From an uncultured Eubacteriales bacterium (GTDB lineage: Bacteria > Bacillota > Clostridia > Oscillospirales > CAG-272), in assembly GCA_934446485.1 (NCBI GenBank), contig CAKSEM010000032.1:1-10750 (forward strand): 10,750 nt of DNA, in the 5' to 3' direction. The translations under genes were made by a program, and so were the position numbers. Positions 5,974-10,750 of the stretch are shown here, piece by piece. Position 1 is the stretch's first letter. Each line of letters begins with the position of its first letter. Under the pieces are notes generated by a model that ran no database searches, was not told the DNA's origin, and saw only the letters and a list, made by a program, of their open reading frames with translations.

Positions 5974-6010
5974 CAAGCATCTCCACCATCTACCGTGAAA
6001 AGAAGATACA

Positions 6011-6049
6011 TAAAACACCCCGGCACGGACTTACGTCCGCGCGGGGGTG
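6011..6049 (-). terminator. Intrinsic terminator of the pyruvate:ferredoxin oxidoreductase gene
   Basis: On the minus strand CACCCCCGCGCGGAC (6049-6035), loop GTAA, and GTCCGTGCCGGGGTG (6030-6016) form a GC-rich 15-nt stem with one or two mismatches, followed by TTTTA. It sits 17 nt after the stop codon and is convergent with the asnA terminator about 40 bp away. Confidence 0.8.
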
Positions 6050-6065
6050 CTCTTGATTTGTCGGA

Positions 6066-9000
6066 TTACTCGTAGAGCTTACTGTACTTGGTAAGTCTCT
6101 CGTACTTAGCCTTAGCATTTTCCGCAGCCTTCTCAAAGAGAACTGCCGCTCTCTCCGGATTGGATGCTGCAAGTCTGCTGTAGCGGTTTTCACTCTTGAT
6201 GAAGTCGATGTAATCAGCCGTCGGCTCCTTCGAATCGAGAGTGAACGGATTCTTGCCTTCGGCACGTGCTGCCGGGTTGAATCTGAACATCTGCCAATAG
6301 CCTGCCTCAACGGCACGCTTCATCTCGATCTGGCAGTTCGTCATGCCGCCCTTGACACCGTGCATCTCGCAGGGTGCATATGCGATGACGATAGACTGAC
6401 CGTTGTAAGACTCAGCCTCGATGAGAGCCTTCATCGTCTGGTTCATATCAGCGCCCATAGCGATCTGAGCAACATAGACATAGCCGTAGGACATTGCGAT
6501 CTCTGCAAGGTTCTTCTTGCCGATAGCCTTTCCGGCAGCGGCAAACTGCGCAACCTGACCGATATTGGAAGCCTTCGACGCCTGTCCGCCGGTGTTGGAG
6601 TAAACCTCGGTATCAAATACCATGATGTTTACATTCTCGCCGGAAGCGATGACGTGGTCAAGACCACCGAAGCCGATATCGTATGCCCAACCGTCACCGC
6701 CGAAGATCCAGATAGACTTCTTCGAGAGGTAGTCACGACCCTCAAGAACCTCACGCTCCTGCGGCACGGATACGCACGTTCCGCGTGCAACGTCCTCCTC
6801 AAGGAGGCGAACCATCGTGCGCGTTGCCTTCTCGTTTGCCTCTGCATCGTCTACCGTTGCGAGGTAGTCGGCAAGTGCATTCTTGTACTCATCGGTAGCA
6901 CCGATCTCGTCGTAAAGCTTTGCAAGCTCGCGAACCTTCTCAATGTATCTCTCGCGGATGACCTTCTGACCGATAAACATTCCGAGACCGTGCTCTGCGT
7001 TGTCCTCGAACAGCGAGTTAGCCCAAGCAGGACCGTGTCCTGACGTGTTGTTTACGGTGTACGGCGTTGCGGGAGCGGAGCCGCCCCAGATGGATGAGCA
7101 TCCCGTAGCATTCGAAATATACATTCTCTCGCCGAAGAGCTGTGTAATAAGGCGAGCATACGAGGTCTCGGCGCATCCTGCGCAAGAACCCGAGAACTCA
7201 AGCAGCGGCTGCTTGAACTGGCTGCCCTTCACGGTCTTGTTGATAATCTCCGGCTTCTCAGCGACATGGTTCACTGCATAATCCCATGCAGCTGCCTGGT
7301 CGAGCTGAGACTCCTGCGAAGTCATCTCAAGTGCTCTCTTGCCTTCCTTAGTCGGGCAAGCCTTGACACAGAGCGTGCAGCCCATGCAGTCGAGCGGCGA
7401 GATTGCCATGGAGAACTTGTAGTCGGTCTTGATAACCGGGCGAGCGGCAAACTTGGTCGATTCGGGAGCCGCTGCAGCTTCTGCTTCGGTCATTGCAACG
7501 GGGCGGATAGCCGCATGCGGACATACAAACGCGCACTGGTTGCACTGGATGCAGTTTTCCGGATGCCATACAGGAACATCAACAGCGACGCCGCGCTTCT
7601 CGTAAGCCGCGGAGCCCTGCGGGAACGTGCCGTCTGCACGGTCTGCGAATACAGATACCGGGAGAGCATCGCCCTGCATCATTCCGACAGGCTTCACGAT
7701 CTCATTTACAAACTTGATAAGATCCTCGCGGTTGCCCTCGGCAGCCTTTGCCTCAGTCTTATTGACAGCGGACTTCCATGACTCCGGAACATCGATGCGA
7801 ACGATAGCGTCAACGCCTGCGTCGATAGCCTTGTAGTTCATTTCAACGACTGCGTCGCCCTTCTTGGAGTAGGACTTCTTAGCCATGTACTTCATGTACT
7901 CAACAGCCTTATCGATCGGCATGATATTTGCAAGTGCGAAGAATGCGGACTGGAGGATCGTGTTCGTTCTCTTGCCCATTCCGATCTCACGAGCCTTGTC
8001 GATAGCATTAACGGTGTAGAACTCGATATTGTTGTCGGCAATGTAACGCTTAGCTTCTGCGGGAAGATGCTCCTCAACCTCGGCGGGCGTCCACTGGCAG
8101 TTCAGAAGGAACTTACCGCCCGGCTTAACATCGTTGACGATCTTATAGCCCTTGACCATGTAGGACGGGTTATGGCACGCAACGAAGTCCGCCTTGGTAA
8201 TGTAGTACGGGCTCTTGATCGGGTTATCGCCGAATCTGAGGTGGGATATCGTAACACCGCCCGTCTTCTTTGAGTCGTACTGGAAGTACGCCTGAATATA
8301 CTTGTCGGTATGGTCACCGATGATCTTGATTGAGTTCTTGTTTGCACCGACCGTTCCGTCGCCGCCGAGACCCCAGAATTTGCAGGAGATCGTGCCGGGA
8401 GCCGCGGTGTCCGGTGCCGGCTTCTCTTCGAGAGAATGTCCGGTCACATCATCAACGATACCGATGGTGAATCCGTTCTTCGGAGCGTCTGATGCGAGGT
8501 TCTCGTATACTGCAAAGATCGACTGCGGGGGTGTATCCTTTGAGCCGAGACCGTAACGGCCGCCGACGACCTTGATATCGCTTCTTCCGGTAACGGAGAG
8601 AGCTGCTACAACATCGAGGTAGAGCGGCTCGCCGAGGGAACCGGGTTCCTTCGTTCTGTCAAGAACCGCAATGCGGCGGCAGGTTGCCGGAATTGCCTCA
8701 GCGAGGCGCTCGGCAACGAACGGACGGTACAGACGGACCTTGACAAGACCGACCTTCTCACCTGCTGCACGGAGATAATCGATAACCTCCTCTGCAACGT
8801 CGCAGATCGAACCCATAGCGACAATAACGCGCTCTGCATCCGGATCGCCGTAGTAGTTGAAGAGCTTATAATCAGTGCCGATCTTCTCGTTGACGCGATT
8901 CATATACTCCTCGACAACTGCCGGGAACTCATCATAATACTTATTGCAAGCCTCTCTGTGCTGGAAGAAGATATCTCCGTTCTCAGCCGAACCGCGGAGC

Positions 9001-9641
9001 ACGGGGTGCTCCGGATTGATAGCGCGTGCGCGGAACTCGGCGATAGCATCGCGGTCAACCATGGATGCCAGATCGTCATAGTCCCATGCCTCGATCTTCT
9101 GGATCTCGTGCGAGGTACGGAAGCCGTCAAAGAAGTTGAGAACCGGAACGCGGCCCTTGATAGCAGAAAGATGAGCAACTGCAGCAAGGTCCATGACCTC
9201 CTGCGGATTCGTCTCTGCCATCATGGCAAAACCGGTCTGGCGGCACGCATAGATATCGGAATGATCACCGAAGATGTTGAGCGCATGGCTTGCAACGCAG
9301 CGCGCGGACACGTGGATCACGCACGGAAGCAGCTCTCCTGCGATCTTATACATATTCGGAATCATGAGAAGGAGTCCCTGGGACGCCGTGTATGTAGTCG
9401 TAAGCGCACCTGCTGCGAGCGAACCGTGCACAGCACCGGCAGCTCCGCCCTCAGACTGCATCTCGACCACTTTGACCTTGTCACCCATGATGTTCTTGAG
9501 TCCCGATGCCGACCAGGTATCGGTGACGTCAGCCATAACGGATGACGGGGTGATAGGATAGATAGCAGCAACCTCGGTGAACGCGTATGACGCATGCGCC
9601 GCGGCAGTGTTTCCGTCCATGGAAATCTTTTTTCTTGCCAT
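6066..9641 (-). CDS. nifJ: Pyruvate:ferredoxin (flavodoxin) oxidoreductase, single-chain
   Basis: The 1191-residue enzyme converts pyruvate and CoA to acetyl-CoA and CO2 and reduces ferredoxin, the central step of pyruvate fermentation. All domains of the homodimeric form are present: the pyruvate-binding N-terminal domain (about 1-250; YPITPSS, HALNIFGDHSD), domain II (about 260-400), the gamma-like domain (about 420-650; KFWGLGGDGTVGANKNSIK), a two-cluster ferredoxin domain with C697, C700, C703, C707 and C752, C755, C758, C762, and the thiamine-diphosphate domain (about 815-1191; GDGWAYDIG, NTGGQ). The proximal cluster ligands appear as C820, C823, C848 and C1091. The length is usual for the family (about 1170-1200) and no key residue is missing. 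The ATG at 9641 has GGGAGG 11 nt upstream. The gene is monocistronic with its own promoter and terminator. It is divergent from reverse rubrerythrin, so both may respond to redox or oxygen signals. Confidence 0.98.
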   Translation of the reverse strand: MARKKISMDGNTAAAHASYAFTEVAAIYPITPSSVMADVTDTWSASGLKNIMGDKVKVVEMQSEGGAAGAVHGSLAAGALTTTYTASQGLLLMIPNMYKIAGELLPCVIHVSARCVASHALNIFGDHSDIYACRQTGFAMMAETNPQEVMDLAAVAHLSAIKGRVPVLNFFDGFRTSHEIQKIEAWDYDDLASMVDRDAIAEFRARAINPEHPVLRGSAENGDIFFQHREACNKYYDEFPAVVEEYMNRVNEKIGTDYKLFNYYGDPDAERVIVAMGSICDVAEEVIDYLRAAGEKVGLVKVRLYRPFVAERLAEAIPATCRRIAVLDRTKEPGSLGEPLYLDVVAALSVTGRSDIKVVGGRYGLGSKDTPPQSIFAVYENLASDAPKNGFTIGIVDDVTGHSLEEKPAPDTAAPGTISCKFWGLGGDGTVGANKNSIKIIGDHTDKYIQAYFQYDSKKTGGVTISHLRFGDNPIKSPYYITKADFVACHNPSYMVKGYKIVNDVKPGGKFLLNCQWTPAEVEEHLPAEAKRYIADNNIEFYTVNAIDKAREIGMGKRTNTILQSAFFALANIMPIDKAVEYMKYMAKKSYSKKGDAVVEMNYKAIDAGVDAIVRIDVPESWKSAVNKTEAKAAEGNREDLIKFVNEIVKPVGMMQGDALPVSVFADRADGTFPQGSAAYEKRGVAVDVPVWHPENCIQCNQCAFVCPHAAIRPVAMTEAEAAAAPESTKFAARPVIKTDYKFSMAISPLDCMGCTLCVKACPTKEGKRALEMTSQESQLDQAAAWDYAVNHVAEKPEIINKTVKGSQFKQPLLEFSGSCAGCAETSYARLITQLFGERMYISNATGCSSIWGGSAPATPYTVNNTSGHGPAWANSLFEDNAEHGLGMFIGQKVIRERYIEKVRELAKLYDEIGATDEYKNALADYLATVDDAEANEKATRTMVRLLEEDVARGTCVSVPQEREVLEGRDYLSKKSIWIFGGDGWAYDIGFGGLDHVIASGENVNIMVFDTEVYSNTGGQASKASNIGQVAQFAAAGKAIGKKNLAEIAMSYGYVYVAQIAMGADMNQTMKALIEAESYNGQSIVIAYAPCEMHGVKGGMTNCQIEMKRAVEAGYWQMFRFNPAARAEGKNPFTLDSKEPTADYIDFIKSENRYSRLAASNPERAAVLFEKAAENAKAKYERLTKYSKLYE

Positions 9642-9682
9642 TATTTATATTCCCTCCCGAGTAATATTGATAACATATATCG

Positions 9683-9699
9683 GTGCAGCAATGCCGCAC
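9683..9699 (-). repeat. Dyad at the predicted transcript start of nifJ
   Basis: GTGC-A-GC-AAT-GC-C-GCAC is an inverted repeat with one mismatched pair. It covers about +1 to +17 of the predicted nifJ transcript. It could be a 5' stabilising hairpin or an operator where a repressor would block transcription. Confidence 0.4.
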
Positions 9700-9706
9700 A
9701 CATAAT

Positions 9707-9735
9707 ATTATAACTCATATTTTAATGAATGTAAA
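9707..9735 (-). promoter_or_regulatory. Sigma-A promoter of nifJ
   Basis: On the minus strand TTTACA (9735-9730), an exact 17-bp spacer and a perfect TATAAT (9712-9707) predict a start near 9700, 58 nt before the ATG. Confidence 0.85.
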
Positions 9736-9804
9736 TATCATTTCAGACAAAACCTCCGTCTTTCTACAAAAAATATATGTAAACGGCGGTATATTGAAGG
9801 CGTC

Positions 9805-9823
9805 GGCGCACACATTTTGCGCC
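9805..9823. repeat. Perfect dyad GGCGCA-N7-TGCGCC between divergent genes
   Basis: The GC-rich half-sites stand out in an AT-rich intergenic region. It is 70 bp upstream of the nifJ -35 and 72 bp upstream of the reverse rubrerythrin -35. It is a candidate operator, of unassigned class. Confidence 0.4.
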
Positions 9824-9839
9824 ATATTATGGTTTTGGA

Positions 9840-9866
9840 TATATGAATTGTTCGTTAATTCATATA
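9840..9866. repeat. Perfect 27-bp dyad TATATGAATT-N7-AATTCATATA
   Basis: Both 10-bp arms match exactly. It ends 28 bp upstream of the reverse rubrerythrin -35 box, a usual position for an activator or an upstream operator. It does not fit the PerR box (TTATAAT-N-ATTATAA) or the Rex site. With no T-run after it, it is not a terminator. The rest of the 9642-9989 gap holds only promoters, dyads and leaders. Confidence 0.5.
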
Positions 9867-9894
9867 AACTTTGTAGGATTTTTTGCAAATACGC

Positions 9895-9923
9895 TTGACA
9901 TGGACAGCAGCTGAAAGTATAAT
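9895..9923 (+). promoter_or_regulatory. Consensus sigma-A promoter of the reverse rubrerythrin-rubredoxin unit
   Basis: TTGACA (9895-9900), exactly 17 bp, and TATAAT (9918-9923) match the consensus at all twelve positions. The start is predicted near 9930, about 60 nt before the ATG. Such a strong core promoter suggests high output, possibly under repressor control. Confidence 0.9.
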
Positions 9924-9989
9924 AAAGATGTGCACAGCACAAAACACGGAAAACTCAAAAAACACATATATGAAAAGGAGACTATTGCT

Positions 9990-10532
9990 ATGAAATTTGT
10001 ATGTCAGGTATGCGGATACGTTCACGAGGGAGACAGCGCACCGGAATTCTGCCCGCAATGTAAGGCTCCCGCATCAAAGTTCACTCCCATGAAGGACGAT
10101 ATGGCGTGGGCTGCGGAACACACGGTCGGTGTTGCATCCGGGGTGTCCGATGATATCCTCGCAGATCTTCGCGCAAACTTCAACGGCGAGTGCTCTGAGG
10201 TCGGTATGTACCTTGCAATGGCAAGAGTCGCTCACCGCGAAGGTTATCCCGAAATCGGTCTCTACTGGGAGAAGGCGGCTTTTGAGGAAGCAGAGCACGC
10301 AGCAAAGTTTGCAGAGCTTCTCGGAGAGGTTATAACCGATTCTACCGAAAAGAATCTTCAGATGAGAGTCGAAGCTGAGAACGGAGCGACCGCCGGCAAG
10401 GCCGATCTTGCGCGCCGCGCCAAGGAGGCAGGGCTCGATGCAATCCACGACACTGTACATGAGATGGCACGTGACGAAGCCCGCCACGGCAAGGCTTTTG
10501 CCGGACTACTCAAGAGATACTTCGGCAAGTGA
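9990..10532 (+). CDS. Reverse rubrerythrin (rubredoxin domain first, then diiron domain)
   Basis: This 180-residue protein carries the domains in the opposite order to the rubrerythrin at 2852-3451. Residues 1-30 are a rubredoxin-like zinc-ribbon fold binding one iron (C5, C8, C21, C24: CQVCGY, CPQC). Residues 55-180 are the ferritin-like diiron domain, with ligands E67 (FNGECSEV), E100 and H103 (EEAEH), E130 (EAENGAT) and E163 and H166 (DEARH). Reverse rubrerythrins of clostridia act as terminal NADH-linked peroxidase and oxidase components, receiving electrons through rubredoxin and its reductase; they are strongly induced by air. The start at 9990 is chosen by AAAGGAG (9974-9980) and the typical MKFVCQVCGY opening; an in-frame ATG at 9930 falls at the predicted transcript start and has no homology. 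A rubredoxin gene follows 54 bp downstream with no terminator between, a direct functional pairing. Confidence 0.94.
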   Translation: MKFVCQVCGYVHEGDSAPEFCPQCKAPASKFTPMKDDMAWAAEHTVGVASGVSDDILADLRANFNGECSEVGMYLAMARVAHREGYPEIGLYWEKAAFEEAEHAAKFAELLGEVITDSTEKNLQMRVEAENGATAGKADLARRAKEAGLDAIHDTVHEMARDEARHGKAFAGLLKRYFGK

Positions 10533-10552
10533 TTCTCCATCCATGCAGAGGG

Positions 10553-10566
10553 AATTTTATAAAATT
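10553..10566. repeat. 14-bp palindrome between reverse rubrerythrin and rubredoxin
   Basis: AATTTTATAAAATT is a perfect palindrome 20 bp after the reverse rubrerythrin stop. It is AT-only with no loop, so it is more like a protein site or chance than an RNA hairpin. Confidence 0.25.
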
Positions 10567-10586
10567 AATTTGCGAGGTGCATAAAT

Positions 10587-10739
10587 ATGAAGTATGTTTG
10601 TCCGTGCGGATACGTATATGATGAGACGATCGGCGATCCCGAAAACGGCATCGCCCCCGGCACAAAGTGGGAAGACGTTCCCGAAGATTTTGAGTGCCCT
10701 GTATGCGGACTCGGCAAGGATATGTTTGACGCTGAATGA
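10587..10739 (+). CDS. Rubredoxin with unusual C-x-C first knuckle
   Basis: The 50-residue product is a small cytoplasmic electron carrier with a single iron, here probably the electron donor to the reverse rubrerythrin upstream. The family body is clear: GYVYDE (8-13), GDPENGIAPGTKWEDVPEDF (16-35) and CPVCG (37-41, with C37 and C40). The first knuckle reads YVCPCGY, with cysteines at 5 and 7, one residue shorter than the standard C-x-x-C-G. All four cysteines are present. The start codon has GAGGTG (10574-10579) 7 nt upstream. The frame is intact through the TGA at 10737, so this is an in-frame one-codon difference and not a frameshift. The remaining 11 bases of the window hold nothing I can assign. 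Confidence 0.93.
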   Translation: MKYVCPCGYVYDETIGDPENGIAPGTKWEDVPEDFECPVCGLGKDMFDAE

Positions 10740-10750
10740 CTACCCGTCGC

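Noticed and set aside
6360..7043. Plus-strand open frame of 227 codons inside nifJ, and similar long frames at 7266-7781 and 8958-9545
   Set aside because: They are antisense to strongly conserved nifJ domains, lack ribosome sites and look like codon-bias shadows.
9840..9866. PerR box upstream of reverse rubrerythrin
   Set aside because: The half-sites TATATGAATT and AATTCATATA with a 7-bp gap do not match the 7-1-7 PerR pattern.
9930..9989. Longer reverse rubrerythrin start at 9930
   Set aside because: It coincides with the predicted transcript start and lacks a ribosome site; the start at 9990 has AAAGGAG and the conserved opening.

Overview
The window looks like chromosomal DNA from a strictly anaerobic, Gram-positive member of the Clostridia (Bacillota). 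The evidence is a one-chain pyruvate:ferredoxin oxidoreductase, two rubrerythrins of opposite domain order, a rubredoxin, an S-layer-homology (SLH) protein, a cobalamin riboswitch with an intrinsic terminator, strong AGGAGG-type ribosome sites and near-consensus sigma-A promoters. I cannot name genus or species. There are no mobile elements, CRISPR arrays, tRNAs or rRNAs.

Layout. (1) Bases 1-1717, minus strand: a promoter, a cobalamin riboswitch and an intrinsic terminator, then a two-gene unit: a 93-residue protein with a homing-endonuclease-associated repeat, and a secreted GLUG-repeat surface protein that runs off the window. (2) Bases 1786-2791, plus strand: a divergent promoter, a structured leader of about 140 nt, a secreted stand-alone SLH protein and a strong terminator. 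(3) Bases 2852-4523, minus strand: a 2,4-diaminopentanoate-dehydrogenase-like enzyme followed by a classical rubrerythrin, probably one operon. (4) Bases 4651-5973, plus strand: asnA, ammonia-dependent asparagine synthetase, with a promoter, a leader of about 190 nt holding an attenuator-like hairpin, and a terminator. (5) Bases 6011-9735, minus strand: pyruvate:ferredoxin oxidoreductase with its own promoter and terminator. (6) Bases 9895-10739, plus strand: a consensus promoter, a reverse rubrerythrin and a rubredoxin. Three inverted repeats lie in the 348-bp gap between the divergent units 5 and 6.

How the genes fit together. Pyruvate:ferredoxin oxidoreductase supplies reduced ferredoxin and is oxygen sensitive. 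The divergent reverse rubrerythrin/rubredoxin pair and the second rubrerythrin form a peroxide- and oxygen-reducing defence fed by NAD(P)H or rubredoxin electrons. The cobalamin-controlled surface gene suggests a role in cobalamin capture at the cell envelope (inference).

Most of the window is ordinary anaerobe housekeeping. The points most worth a second look are the cobalamin-riboswitch surface operon with its small accessory protein, a rubredoxin whose first metal knuckle is C-x-C instead of C-x-x-C, the asnA leader, and the inverted repeats between the pyruvate oxidoreductase and reverse rubrerythrin genes. I found no clearly new multi-gene system.
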